In this document: positions 9,219 through 18,121 of the stretch, piece after piece | Layout: each line of letters opens with the position of its first letter | Position numbering within the stretch: position 1 is the stretch's first letter | Assembly (NCBI GenBank): GCA_044225555.1 | Contig: JBGAIM010000005.1 | Location: forward strand, 186,001-250,000 | Reading direction: 5' to 3' | Source: JADLHS01 sp044225555 | GTDB lineage: Bacteria; Verrucomicrobiota; Verrucomicrobiia; Limisphaerales; JADLHS01 | DNA length: 64,000 bases | The notes under the pieces: generated by a model | What the model was told of the DNA's origin: nothing | Seen by the model: the letters and a program-made list of their open reading frames with translations, nothing else | Database searches by the model: none | Program-made: the position numbers and the translations under genes

Positions 9219-10714
9219 TGCGGCTTGCCGATCAGCTGGGGTTGCTTAGTCGGACCGAAGTTGACGTTGTATTCGCAATCGTAGAACAACTGATCGTTAG
9301 AGAACTTCAAACTCACCGTGAGACAGAATGGCGTCTCGTAAAAGCTCAGTTGCGCGGTGTAAGTATCGTCCGCCGTCCATGTACCGCTGGCAGCCACCAG
9401 CTGCTCTGGCAGAGCCGCGTAGGTCATGCGACCCTTGATCCACGAGTCTTTGCCGCAAGCCGTGCGTTGCTCGATGCCGTTGCACCGGGTGACGAGTGTG
9501 ACCGGTGAGCCAGCATTGCCAAATTCCAACGCGACAGCTTCGAGCTTCTGATTGTTGGATGGAAAGGTGAATGTTTTGCCTGACCATTTCGCGACGGAGG
9601 CAGGAGTGCCCGTGCCTTGCTGCGGCTTCATCGTCAGGCCAGCGAGAGTTTGTTCCAGCTTCTTGCACGACTCTTTGTCAGCCTTCAATCGTTTGGGTTG
9701 CATGGCGGGCAGGAGTTTGTCCCAGACCAGATTCATCACGCCCTGCATGTCGCGCGTGCCGCTGGTGATGGCGACGACGGCGTCCTTTTCGGGAATCACA
9801 ATGCAGTACTGGCCGAACGCGCCATCCCCGCGATAACAACCGGGGCGGCACCGCCAGAATTGATAGCCGTAGCCTTGATCCCAATCGCTGTCGGGACTGC
9901 TGCCGTTGGAGGTTTGACGCGCGGTGGCGGCTTCAATCCAAGCGGCGGGCACGAGTTGTTTCCCGTTCCATTTGCCTTGCTGCAAATAGAGCTGGCCAAA
10001 TTTGGCGATGTCCTCGGTGCGAATCGCCAGCCCCGAACCACCGAAGGAGATGCCTTGTTTCATCTCCCAGGTTGGGCCTTCGATGCCGAGCGGATCGAAC
10101 AGACGCGGCTTGAGGTAATCAAGGACTGTCTGGCCGGTGGTTTTCTGCACGATGGCCGAGCACATGAAGGTGGCCGGTGTGTTGTACCAGAAATGCGTGC
10201 CGGGTTTGTGCGCCACGGGGATGGAGAGGAAGGACCTCACCAGCGGCTCGGTGGAATCGAAGTTGAACTTCGCCATGTCGTCGGCGTGTTGCCCGGTGTT
10301 CATTCGGAGCAGATCACTGATACGCATCGACCGGAGATTGTCGCTGGGAGCGGCGGGGGCGTCGTCTGGAAAAAATTTCAAGACGGTGTCATCCACGCTG
10401 AACTTGCCTTCAGCCACAGCGAGGCCGACCGCAGTGGACGTGAAGCTCTTGCTCAACGAATACATCGAGTGGCGTGTCTTGGCGTCATACGGCGACCACC
10501 AGCCTTCGGCGACGACATGCCCGTGCCGCACGAGCATGAAACTGTGCATGGCGTTGACTTGTTTGTCCGCCGCCTCGACGAAATCAAGAATGGCGGCGGA
10601 AGTGATGCCTTGAGCCTCCGGCGTACTACGAGGCAGGGTAGAGGGTGATTTGTCAGCGCCGTTACTGACGCCGACGATGCAGACGAGCAACGACAGTACG
10701 ATTGCGTTCTTCAT
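9215..10714 (-). CDS. Serine hydrolase, class C beta-lactamase/esterase family
   Basis: A 499-residue exported enzyme with a signal peptide (IVLSLLVCIVGVSNGA). The beta-lactamase-fold catalytic Ser-x-x-Lys is in MYSLSKSFTSTAVG (about residue 85), and a Tyr-containing second motif is in FWYNTPATF. The family includes beta-lactamases, D-aminopeptidases and esterases such as acetyl-ester hydrolases. The last 130 residues form an extra beta-rich domain (TFPSNNQKLEAVALEF) often attached to such verrucomicrobial hydrolases. Its place between GH8/GH115 genes and a PD40 protein suggests an esterase acting on decorated xylan rather than antibiotic resistance; that is inference. ATG 10714 was chosen because it starts a standard signal peptide; an in-frame ATG at 10732 is possible. 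Confidence 0.88.
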   Translation of the reverse strand: MKNAIVLSLLVCIVGVSNGADKSPSTLPRSTPEAQGITSAAILDFVEAADKQVNAMHSFMLVRHGHVVAEGWWSPYDAKTRHSMYSLSKSFTSTAVGLAVAEGKFSVDDTVLKFFPDDAPAAPSDNLRSMRISDLLRMNTGQHADDMAKFNFDSTEPLVRSFLSIPVAHKPGTHFWYNTPATFMCSAIVQKTTGQTVLDYLKPRLFDPLGIEGPTWEMKQGISFGGSGLAIRTEDIAKFGQLYLQQGKWNGKQLVPAAWIEAATARQTSNGSSPDSDWDQGYGYQFWRCRPGCYRGDGAFGQYCIVIPEKDAVVAITSGTRDMQGVMNLVWDKLLPAMQPKRLKADKESCKKLEQTLAGLTMKPQQGTGTPASVAKWSGKTFTFPSNNQKLEAVALEFGNAGSPVTLVTRCNGIEQRTACGKDSWIKGRMTYAALPEQLVAASGTWTADDTYTAQLSFYETPFCLTVSLKFSNDQLFYDCEYNVNFGPTKQPQLIGKPQ

Positions 10715-10837
10715 AGTTCTGGTTTCCGCCAATGTGTGATGGTGCTTACTATCGGTTGACTACCTGGTGATGTCGCGTCATCAAAACATGCTTCGCGCCC
10801 GGTCGGGTTCGCGCAGCGGTCGCATGCAAAACTTGCG

Positions 10838-12115
10838 TCATTGCGGCGTCCACACGCGGAATTCGCCGCTGCAATGGAGCATTCCCAGCAGGTAAAGCAT
10901 CCCGTCGTAATAACGGAACTGGCCAGTGGGAACGGGTGCGTTCCAAAGCGCTGCGACGAACTGTTTCGCGCGCGGGTGATCGGCGGCCAGGCTGGCGGTG
11001 GCGTTCATGGCCACAAGGCCGGTCGAGTGATCCTGGCCGAGCGGTTTGCCGTCCAGCGTGACACGGGCGGGATAGGTCGCGAGGCCTTTCGATTCAAAGA
11101 ATGCCTGCAGGCGATTGCTCAATTCTTTTTGGCGCTGGTCAACTTCCCACCACGCCCAATCCACAGACCAGTTCATGGCGCAGCGCCAGGCGTCGGCGAC
11201 AAAATCTCCGCTGCGCTGATTCCACGGGGACACCCACGGTGTGCCGTCGAAGTTGCCGTATTCGGGGGTGAGTCCCGTTGACGGATGGGCGGCCCGGCAA
11301 AAATAATCGCGGCTGACGGATGCGGCTTCCTTCCAGAACACGCGATCCTCCGCCGGGCCGAATCGCGCCCACAGTTCGTAGAAGGCCGGCAGATGATAGG
11401 ACGCGTCGGTGCGTTCGCTGTTTTCCACGTCGGGCGTGAAGCGCACCATTTTGTGTCCGGGATGGAAAAGGTTAGTGGCGGTCTGCGTGCCCTTGACGGT
11501 TTTGCCGGTGATGGATTTGCGGTGCCGCATGTCCGTCAGAATCCGATCAGCCTCGGCGCGATAATTGGAGATGCCTTTGCCGTTACCCCAGCGACCGGAG
11601 GCGAAATAAAGCGCCGTCGCAAAATACTCCTCACCGTCCGGCGCGGGCATTTCGTCGTTGGGCACGCCGTTGGTTCTCATTGACCACGAAAAATAGCCGA
11701 ACGCCGGATGCTCCGGCGAAGAGTGGTGCATGTTGGTCTTCGACCAGTTCCACAGGGCGTCGAACTCCGCTTTCTTGTCCAGTTGCACGGCGATTATCAT
11801 TCCGTAGGACATGCCTTCCGAGCGCACATCGCGACTGTTGATGTCGTAAATGTAGGCCAGCGGGCCGGCGGCATTCGTGCCGACGGGAAAACAGACTGCC
11901 TCCGTGCGAGGATTACCGTGAAACAATTGCTGAAACGCCGCATTGATCTTCACTATGACCTCGGCCTGCGAATGACCGGCTTCGACAAACAGGTTGCGGT
12001 ACCGGCCCGTGGCGAACGCGCCCGAGTTTGTGTTTGCCGGAGCGTTGAACGTGACACTCCACGTCATCAGCGCGGAAAGAGCCACCAATTGAATTTGGCT
12101 GGGCTGAATCATCAT
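10838..12115 (-). CDS. Glycoside hydrolase family 8 (xylanase/exo-oligoxylanase-like)
   Basis: A 425-residue secreted GH8 enzyme. The family proton donor Glu lies in RSEGMSYGM, followed by LDKKAEFDALWNWSKT. The substrate-site PAPDGEEYFATALYFASGRWG is the GH8 ASDGE-type motif. WVSPWNQRSGDF and DWAWW belong to the (alpha/alpha)6 barrel. The subtype that carries the full YFSWS and DGEEYFATAL text includes reducing-end xylose-releasing exo-oligoxylanases and xylanases more than cellulases. A short signal peptide precedes NTNSGAFATGRY. The ATG overlaps the GH115 stop by four bases, so the two enzymes are translationally coupled and should act on the same glucuronoxylan substrate. Confidence 0.92.
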   Translation of the reverse strand: MMIQPSQIQLVALSALMTWSVTFNAPANTNSGAFATGRYRNLFVEAGHSQAEVIVKINAAFQQLFHGNPRTEAVCFPVGTNAAGPLAYIYDINSRDVRSEGMSYGMIIAVQLDKKAEFDALWNWSKTNMHHSSPEHPAFGYFSWSMRTNGVPNDEMPAPDGEEYFATALYFASGRWGNGKGISNYRAEADRILTDMRHRKSITGKTVKGTQTATNLFHPGHKMVRFTPDVENSERTDASYHLPAFYELWARFGPAEDRVFWKEAASVSRDYFCRAAHPSTGLTPEYGNFDGTPWVSPWNQRSGDFVADAWRCAMNWSVDWAWWEVDQRQKELSNRLQAFFESKGLATYPARVTLDGKPLGQDHSTGLVAMNATASLAADHPRAKQFVAALWNAPVPTGQFRYYDGMLYLLGMLHCSGEFRVWTPQ

Positions 12116-15072
12116 CGTGCGCTGGCGACACCGCCACGATAACTCTCTGGCGGTCCGAGATAACTTGGCTTCAGGCCGCCGGTGTTGATGAGGAGTTTCT
12201 GCACCGGCACGGACGGGTCCACCATCCAGATTTTGAGGGTGTGATAGCCCGGCTGGCTGATCGTGTGCGTGGACTTCACATAGCGCGCGCTGTTGCGCAC
12301 GGATTCTTCCCAGTCGCGATTGCCATCGCCAACGACATAGCCTTTGGGAACAACGGTCAGGCTTTGCGGAGCTTCATCGTCGAACGAAACGCCTAGGCGT
12401 ACGGGACGGTCAGGATTGTAAGTCAGGCAGGGCGCGAGGATGGAGGTGACCTCCACTTTGCCGGTGTTGAAGAGATACGTTTGATACTCAAGGCAGGGCG
12501 AGTTTTCCGGCGGTGTGATGCTGGCAGCGGTGACCGGGAAGATGGACATGCCGGACAGCGTGCGCCCGAAGTCGGGAATCTCCTCCCAGCGCGCCATAGC
12601 GGTGTCGGTCTTCTTGGTGAAGTGCGCGGCCTCGATGGAAATGTAACCGTCGGCCTCGACGAAGCCCTTGAGCGAATCGCGCGTGAGGGCCGATGGATTG
12701 AACGCGTTTACTTTTACGGCAACGGGCTCGCTCCTAGCGCCGGTGATGGTGACCGTGCCGCTGGCGGAGTCCTTGGGCGCTTTGGTCCAGTCCACGCTGA
12801 CCAGGATGCGCTGTTTCTTGTCAACTTTGCCGGAAGTTGAATCGAGCGTGATCCACGGCGCGCCGGCCGTGGCTTTGAAATCAAACGGCGCTTTGCCCTT
12901 GTTGAACACGTCAATGAAACGCTTGGGCTGATTGAAGGAATCGAACGACAGCACGGCTTCGTTTGTCTCTCCCGGCCATACTGAAGTCGAGCCTTCGATG
13001 GTCACGCCCATCGCGCCGGCTTCGGGAACTTCAATTTCTGTGACGGCGGGCATCACATTGCGGGATGGTTGCTGCCAGTTGGAATAGCCAATGTGGGTTT
13101 GGTCCATCATGTGACTCCACTTGCCACCGGCGAGCGTGCGGTTGTAGTAGTCGGAGAGTTCCTGATCGTCCTTGAAGAGTTCTTTCACGCGAGCGGCAAA
13201 GTCGTTCGCGCTGGCGCGACCCTGGCTGGCGTAGAGTCTGTTCTTGGCGGCAGCGACATAGAGTTCGTTGACAATGTAACAGGCCTTCGTGGGGTGGAGA
13301 ACCAGTTGGAAGAAGGCGTCACGGGCGTTTTCGGGAAGTTGTGCGGAGATGGACTCGGCTTGGTCAGTGATGGCCTTCCACTCGGCGATGATGCGGTCCG
13401 CTTCCTGATAATTGGCGAGACTGAACGTGCCCGGCGCGAGCAGTTCGGGAGTGCGGCGGCGATTGTATTTGGTGTATTTGCCGACAATGTCGGCAATGTC
13501 CGCGGCGTGTTCCGGACCGAACTCACGCGTCGCCCAGAGTTTCAAATAATCCGCCATGCGCTCCTTGGTCATAGCCTTGGGATGCCACGCCATGGTCAGG
13601 AAGAATTCAATCGGCACTTCCATCGGCTTGAGGTCGCCGACGTTCACGACCCAGATGCGATCCGCACCACATGCGTACGCTAGGTTCATCTGTTCCCAGA
13701 TTTTTGGAATGGGTGTCACGTTGAGCCATTTGTAGTTTCGCGGCCCGCCGACATAGTCGAAGTGGTAATAAACTCCCGCGCCGCCACTGCGCTTGCGTTC
13801 CTCGGCGGTGGGCAGGCGGCGGACGTTGCCCCAGTTGTCGTCGCACCAAAGCAAAGTGACATCATCGGGTACGCGCATCCCGCGTTCGTAGTAACCCTGG
13901 ACTTCCTTGTAGAGTGCCCAGACTTGGGGGACGGCCTTGAGATCAGGATTGATGATCTCGGTGATCTGCTTACGTTGATCCGCCACGATGCGTTCGAGCA
14001 GGGTAACACTGTCGGTATCGGACATCGGCTCGTCACCGTCGCCGCGCATCGCGAGGGTGATGACCTTCTGGTAATCCTTGGTGCGCCGCAGTCCCTCGGC
14101 CCAGAACTCGCGCAGCTTCCCGGCGTTCTTGGAATAATCCCAACTGCCCTTACGATTGCCGGCGCGTTCCCATTCCTTCCAAGCGCGCATCATCGGCTCG
14201 TGATGCGACGTGCTCACGACGATGCCGTATTCGTCCGCGAGCTTCGCGTTCAGCGGATCGTCCGTGGCGAAGGAATTATCCCACATCGCAGGCCAGAGGT
14301 AATTGCCCTTCAGCCGGAGAATTAACTCGAAGATGTTCGTGTAGCACTTGTGGTTCATGCCGCCGAACTTTTCGCGTGCCCATCCAGAGAGCGCCGGGGC
14401 TTCATCATTGAGGAAGATGCCGCGATATTTCACGGCCGGCGGGCCGAGGATACGCGTGCCGGCCTTCACAAAAAGCGCGGCCTGTTTTTTCACCGGCACA
14501 TCCGCCCACCAGTACCACGGCGAGACGCCCATCTGCTCGGACAAATCGTAAATGCCATAAATCGTCCCGCGCTTGTCGCTGCCGGCGATGACCAGCGCAC
14601 TCTCAACCCCTGGCAAGGGCCTGGCGACAACCTGAACCAGCGACGCCTCCCATTTGCCGGTGATCTCGGCGGCATCAATTTTTTTGTCGCGGATGAGCTC
14701 GTCAATGATTGCGCTCCGGCCGATGGTGCCGATGATGACCTTGTTTTTGCCGGGCGACTTTGAATCATGCACCATTGCGGGTCGTTGCGTGGTGACCCGC
14801 GCGACATCCGCCTGTAAATCATTCGCGGCGCGGATTACGCCGGGCCAATCTTGGGCGTCAACACAGATGCTTGCCGTGTCGCCGTTTTGTACGATGGGAA
14901 AAATGCCTTCAGCCGGGCTGAATGCCACCCAACGGGCCTGACCGATGGCCAGGGCAAACCTGGGTGCGACCAGCAGCGAGGCGAACACGAGTATCGTGGC
15001 TTTGCGGCGCGCGAGGGTTCGGGTGGTCATCAATTCGTTCGACGTGGGCCGTCCCGTTGAATTCAGTTTCAT
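12112..15072 (-). CDS. GH115 xylan alpha-(4-O-methyl)glucuronidase
   Basis: This 986-residue protein is full length for GH115. It removes (4-O-methyl)-glucuronic acid side chains from glucuronoxylan. Seen in sequence: signal peptide (ATILVFASLLVAPRFALA), N-terminal domain with VIIGTIGRS and RGTIYGIYDLSEQMGVSPWYWWADVP, catalytic barrel with KYRGIFLNDEAPALSGW, LKGNYLWPAMWDNSF and STSHHEPMMRAW, then LLWCDDNWGNVRRLP and HFDYVGGPRNYKWLN. The C-terminal beta domains (about 700-980) are the accessory region of the family. It lies between mannonate dehydratase and GH8 in one orientation, so side-chain release, backbone cleavage and glucuronate use are encoded together. ATG 15030 is an alternative start that gives a tidier signal peptide. 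Confidence 0.95.
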   Translation of the reverse strand: MKLNSTGRPTSNELMTTRTLARRKATILVFASLLVAPRFALAIGQARWVAFSPAEGIFPIVQNGDTASICVDAQDWPGVIRAANDLQADVARVTTQRPAMVHDSKSPGKNKVIIGTIGRSAIIDELIRDKKIDAAEITGKWEASLVQVVARPLPGVESALVIAGSDKRGTIYGIYDLSEQMGVSPWYWWADVPVKKQAALFVKAGTRILGPPAVKYRGIFLNDEAPALSGWAREKFGGMNHKCYTNIFELILRLKGNYLWPAMWDNSFATDDPLNAKLADEYGIVVSTSHHEPMMRAWKEWERAGNRKGSWDYSKNAGKLREFWAEGLRRTKDYQKVITLAMRGDGDEPMSDTDSVTLLERIVADQRKQITEIINPDLKAVPQVWALYKEVQGYYERGMRVPDDVTLLWCDDNWGNVRRLPTAEERKRSGGAGVYYHFDYVGGPRNYKWLNVTPIPKIWEQMNLAYACGADRIWVVNVGDLKPMEVPIEFFLTMAWHPKAMTKERMADYLKLWATREFGPEHAADIADIVGKYTKYNRRRTPELLAPGTFSLANYQEADRIIAEWKAITDQAESISAQLPENARDAFFQLVLHPTKACYIVNELYVAAAKNRLYASQGRASANDFAARVKELFKDDQELSDYYNRTLAGGKWSHMMDQTHIGYSNWQQPSRNVMPAVTEIEVPEAGAMGVTIEGSTSVWPGETNEAVLSFDSFNQPKRFIDVFNKGKAPFDFKATAGAPWITLDSTSGKVDKKQRILVSVDWTKAPKDSASGTVTITGARSEPVAVKVNAFNPSALTRDSLKGFVEADGYISIEAAHFTKKTDTAMARWEEIPDFGRTLSGMSIFPVTAASITPPENSPCLEYQTYLFNTGKVEVTSILAPCLTYNPDRPVRLGVSFDDEAPQSLTVVPKGYVVGDGNRDWEESVRNSARYVKSTHTISQPGYHTLKIWMVDPSVPVQKLLINTGGLKPSYLGPPESYRGGVASAR

Positions 15073-15233
15073 AGGATTATCCAGATGCGGGATGACGATT
15101 GAGTGAGTTTCATCGATGCGATGGTTCGAAAAGCTATCAATGCTTCGTTAGCGTAGGAATGGACAATCCTGTGAAGATCCACGTTCCCGGAAAAACCGAA
15201 GCAAGGCGGCAAGGCGGCAAATCAGTGGCTGCC

Positions 15234-16310
15234 TTACCCACGCTCACCGTTGACGATTTGTAGTCCCGCTCGCATATAACCCAATGCGTAGGCCATGCCG
15301 GCATGCCAGGGTGCGGCGCAACTCATCTGCGGCGCGTGATCGGGGATGAGCACGCCTTGGTAGTTGTTTCGTTTCAGAATGCGCAGGACCTTGAGGATGT
15401 CCACCTCGCCATCGTCAATGAAGGTTTCTTTGTAGTGCGGGACTTTGTCACGGACATTGCGGAGGTGGACATAACCGAGTTTGCCCTGACGGCTGTAGGT
15501 GTCCACGACGTCATAGATGTTGCCCTCGGTCATCTCCGCCAGTGTGCCGACGCAGAACTCGAGGGCGTTGCGCGGACCGGGTTTTAGATCAATCAGCTTT
15601 TGATAAAGGTGTGGTTGAAAGACCAATCGTGGTTGCGCGCGAACGGTGGGCATCGGCGGATCATCCGGGTGCGCGGCCAGAGTGACGCCAGCTTCCTCAG
15701 CAACCGGAATCACCGCGTCGAGGAAGTCCTTCAAACGTTGCCAGAGTTGTTCCGAGGTGGCGGAGGGAACGATCCCGGGCGCGGCGTGGCGGTCATAGAC
15801 CATGTTCCAGACCATGCCGTTTGGCAGGGCATGATCCTGCGGGCCGTCCATGCCAACAGCCTCGGCATTGCCGCGGGCGAACGGGCCTTTGACCCGCCCA
15901 GCCACGCCCGCGATGGAAAAATTGTAGCCTAAAACGGGAATGCCCGCCTTGCCCACATTGCGGATGATGGTCTTGAGGTTTTCGAGTTGCTGCGGTTTCT
16001 TTGGTCCATCCAACAATACGTCGTGCCAGTGGGCGGGGTCGAAGTTCTCAATAGCCTCCAGTTCCAGCCCGGCGGCGTTGATTTCCCCTTTGATGGCGGC
16101 CAGTTCCTCGTAGGTCCAGAGTTTGTGTGGGTCGCCCGCCAGACCCCAGCCGGAGTCGTCGCCCACGGGCTGGTCGCCCGGCTGGTTGCTGCGGGAGGAA
16201 CGGAAGTAGTCAACCAGATGAATGACCAGATGCGAGCAGCCGCATTGTTTGGCGAAGGCGTAATGCTCCCGGTTGAGTTGGTGGCGGTAAAGTCCGAGTC
16301 CAAGTTTCAT
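15234..16310 (-). CDS. uxuA: Mannonate dehydratase
   Basis: A 358-residue cytosolic enzyme converting D-mannonate to 2-keto-3-deoxygluconate in the glucuronate pathway. UxuA signatures are visible: N-terminal MKLGLGLYRHQLN, metal/substrate residues in LAAHPDDPP, FCVGTLAEM, GYVHLRNVR, ETFIDDGEVD and the late LIPDHAPQM. The length matches the Xyl isomerase-like TIM-barrel family. It is the first gene of the minus-strand xylan locus, and its substrate is what glucuronate freed by the GH115 enzyme would be turned into. The other pathway steps (uronate isomerase, mannonate oxidoreductase) are not in the window. Confidence 0.93.
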   Translation of the reverse strand: MKLGLGLYRHQLNREHYAFAKQCGCSHLVIHLVDYFRSSRSNQPGDQPVGDDSGWGLAGDPHKLWTYEELAAIKGEINAAGLELEAIENFDPAHWHDVLLDGPKKPQQLENLKTIIRNVGKAGIPVLGYNFSIAGVAGRVKGPFARGNAEAVGMDGPQDHALPNGMVWNMVYDRHAAPGIVPSATSEQLWQRLKDFLDAVIPVAEEAGVTLAAHPDDPPMPTVRAQPRLVFQPHLYQKLIDLKPGPRNALEFCVGTLAEMTEGNIYDVVDTYSRQGKLGYVHLRNVRDKVPHYKETFIDDGEVDILKVLRILKRNNYQGVLIPDHAPQMSCAAPWHAGMAYALGYMRAGLQIVNGERG

Positions 16311-16535
16311 TCAGGTGGCGCGATGATGGCCAGTTAACCAGAAATTGATTGGCTGGGTCAATCCGTGCCCGCGGGCGATCGGGGCACTCCGTTGAAGGGA
16401 GGCTGACGACGTCCGCGGCGACCAACAGGAAGAGAAGTTACCAAGATCCCGGGAACTATTTGCCGACTCGGTCGTCCAATCAGTAAACCGAGGTATCTTT
16501 GGTAGATCAGAGATGCGCGACCAGTTGTAAAAGGT

Positions 16536-17159
16536 ATGGAGTCAAGAATTCGTAAATTTGCGCTGGTGATCTTGGGTGTTACGACGTTCGGAGCCACCGG
16601 CGTCCAAGCCTCTTTGCTGTCCCCGGGGTCATCCATTTCCTTGTCGTCAGAGGCGGAGCCGGCGGGAGCGGCCCTCGTGACTACGTTGGCCGTCCCCTTC
16701 GCCGCGCCCACCTTTAGCGGCACGCTCATAACCACCGTGTGGTCGGGCGACACTTCCAACCCGTTTGGCGGCCTGACGTTCACCTACCAATTGAGCAACA
16801 ACGCCGTCAGCCCGGATCCATTGGACCGGTTCACCCTGAGCAGTTACGCGGGCTTTCAAACGGACGTCAGCTACTTCGGGGCTGGGATTGTTCCGACCAG
16901 CGCCGTGCGTAATCCCTCGGGCAACCAGATTAGTTTCAATTTCACGGGACCATTTCAAGGGACGCTGACCCCGGCTGCCAGCAGTCCCTTGCTGATTATT
17001 CAAACCGGCTCGGCTGGATATCAAAACAGCCTGGCGGGTGTCATCAACTCCAGTTCAGTGAACGTGGCCACCTTGGCGCCGCTGGCGGTGCCGGAGCCGA
17101 CGACCGCAGTCCTGTTGACCCTCGGCGCGCTCTCCCTGGTTGTGCGTAGAAAGTCGTAA
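16536..17159 (+). CDS. PEP-CTERM sorting domain protein
   Basis: A 207-residue exported protein with a signal peptide (FALVILGVTTFGATGVQA) and a classic C-terminal sorting tail: VPEPTT, a hydrophobic helix (AVLLTLGALSLVV), then RRKS. The exosortase/EpsH system cuts at this tail in biofilm- or EPS-producing Gram-negatives. The central part (about 25-180) is beta-rich, with NPFGGLTFTYQLSNN and FTLSSYAGFQTDVSY, and has no enzyme motif. It is probably a surface or matrix protein. It stands alone, with no exosortase nearby, and ends at a strong terminator. The gap to the divergent uxuA (16311-16535) should hold both promoters; no clear boxes were identified. Confidence 0.9.
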   Translation: MESRIRKFALVILGVTTFGATGVQASLLSPGSSISLSSEAEPAGAALVTTLAVPFAAPTFSGTLITTVWSGDTSNPFGGLTFTYQLSNNAVSPDPLDRFTLSSYAGFQTDVSYFGAGIVPTSAVRNPSGNQISFNFTGPFQGTLTPAASSPLLIIQTGSAGYQNSLAGVINSSSVNVATLAPLAVPEPTTAVLLTLGALSLVVRRKS

Positions 17160-17187
17160 GCGGTAGTATCAAGCCCCCCAACCCCGA

Positions 17188-17217
17188 AGGCCGGCCCAAA
17201 TGGGCCGGCCTTTTTTT
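17188..17217 (+). terminator. Rho-independent terminator after the PEP-CTERM gene
   Basis: The arms 17188-17198 and 17201-17211 are perfectly complementary, with the core GGCCGGCCC/GGGCCGGCC. They are followed directly by a run of seven T. It separates the PEP-CTERM gene from the fluoride channel gene. Confidence 0.93.
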
Positions 17218-17261
17218 CCCGCATGGACTTTTTCCCCAAAGCCGCTAAACCAACAGGCGAA

Positions 17262-17669
17262 ATGCAGAATTGGCTGGCGTATTTATGGGTGGCCACCGGT
17301 GGCGCGCTGGGCAGTGTCGGGCGCTACTGGCTTTCCGGCGTCGTCGCGGCGCGCGTGGGCGAGTCGTTTCCGTGGGGAACGCTGGTCGTTAATGTCAGTG
17401 GTTCGTTTGTTATTGGTTTGCTGGCGGCGTTGACCGAGCCGGAAGGCCGCCTGCTCGCGTCGCCGGGTTTCCGGCTGTTCTTCATGATCGGCGTCTGCGG
17501 TGGTTACACCACGTTTTCCTCTTTCAGCCTGCAAACCTTGAACCTGCTGCGCGACGGCGAGTGGCTTTATGCCGGGGGCAACGTGCTTTTATCCGTAATC
17601 CTCTGCATGATTGGCGTCTGGCTCGGCTACCTGCTGGGTGCGGCCCTCAACTCCACGAAAGGCGGTTGA
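17262..17669 (+). CDS. crcB: Fluoride ion channel CrcB/FluC
   Basis: A small four-helix membrane protein that exports fluoride as a dual-topology dimer. Family motifs are clear: GGALGSVGRYWLS in helix 1, PWGTLVVNVSGSFVIG (the conserved Asn of the pore) in helix 2, and GVCGGYTTFSSFSLQT (the Phe-box and Na+-site region) in helix 3, then a fourth helix IGVWLGYLLGAAL. The ATG at 17262 was preferred because the protein then starts near helix 1 as usual. An in-frame ATG at 17223, just after the terminator T-run, would add 13 residues. No fluoride riboswitch was recognised upstream. The DUF190 gene starts one base after the stop. Confidence 0.95.
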   Translation: MQNWLAYLWVATGGALGSVGRYWLSGVVAARVGESFPWGTLVVNVSGSFVIGLLAALTEPEGRLLASPGFRLFFMIGVCGGYTTFSSFSLQTLNLLRDGEWLYAGGNVLLSVILCMIGVWLGYLLGAALNSTKGG

Positions 17670-17670
17670 T

Positions 17671-18030
17671 ATGCAAATTCCAAACGAAGCGACCCTCCTG
17701 CGCATCTTCATCGGCGAAAGCGACCGCTGGGAACACAAGCCGCTCTACGAAGCCATCGTGCTCAAGGCGCGTGAGGTGCATCTGGCCGGGGCCACGGTGT
17801 TACGCGGGCCGATGGGCTTCGGTAAGGCCAGCCGCCTGCACACCGCCAAAATCCTGCGGCTTTCCATGGACCTGCCCATTGTCATCGAAATCGTGGACAG
17901 CGAGGAGAAGATCAACGCCTTCCTGCCCGCGCTCGAATCGATGATTGGTGGCGGCTTGGTGACGCTCGAGAAGGTGAAGGTGATTCATTACCGCGCCAGC
18001 AGTGCGGCGCATGCGGAAGTCTCGATTTAG
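17671..18030 (+). CDS. DUF190 family PII-like protein
   Basis: This 119-residue protein matches DUF190, a GlnB/PII-like ferredoxin-fold family. Conserved text includes LLRIFIGESDRW, PLYEAIVLKARE, GATVLRGPMGFG and LPIVIEIVDSEEKI. Members often sit next to crcB and are thought to sense or modulate the channel; the ligand is unsettled. The start is the ATG directly after the crcB stop, and the two are certainly co-transcribed. The last residues after KVKVIHY are less conserved. Confidence 0.92.
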   Translation: MQIPNEATLLRIFIGESDRWEHKPLYEAIVLKAREVHLAGATVLRGPMGFGKASRLHTAKILRLSMDLPIVIEIVDSEEKINAFLPALESMIGGGLVTLEKVKVIHYRASSAAHAEVSI

Positions 18031-18062
18031 ATGGTGAACATCCAAATAGCTCCTGACGGTCG

Positions 18063-18103
18063 GCGACGACCTGCTGGTCGTCGCGGCAAACCGGCAGGTT
18101 TGC
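18063..18103. repeat. Tandem hairpins between DUF190 and GAF genes
   Basis: There are two adjacent inverted repeats: 18063-18071 with 18076-18084 (9-bp stem, 4-nt loop) and 18086-18092 with 18097-18103 (7-bp stem, 4-nt loop). No T-run follows, so this is not a standard terminator. It may be a REP-like element or an mRNA-stabilising structure in the 91-bp gap. Confidence 0.5.
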
Positions 18104-18121
18104 TCGACCAAATGAACGACG

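Noticed and set aside
9215..10714. Antibiotic-resistance beta-lactamase
   Set aside because: The SxxK fold is shared by esterases and peptidases; the extra C-terminal domain and xylan-enzyme neighbours argue against a resistance role.
15073..15233. Repeat TTGCCGCC near the end of the xylan locus as a regulatory site
   Set aside because: There are only two adjacent copies plus a partial one; it could be slippage, and no further copies near other genes were noticed.
17160..17261. Possible fluoride riboswitch upstream of crcB
   Set aside because: The space is occupied by the PEP-CTERM terminator, and no conserved riboswitch core was recognised.
18063..18103. CRISPR-like or terminator reading of the tandem hairpins
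   Set aside because: There are only two different hairpins, no spacer-repeat pattern and no T-run.
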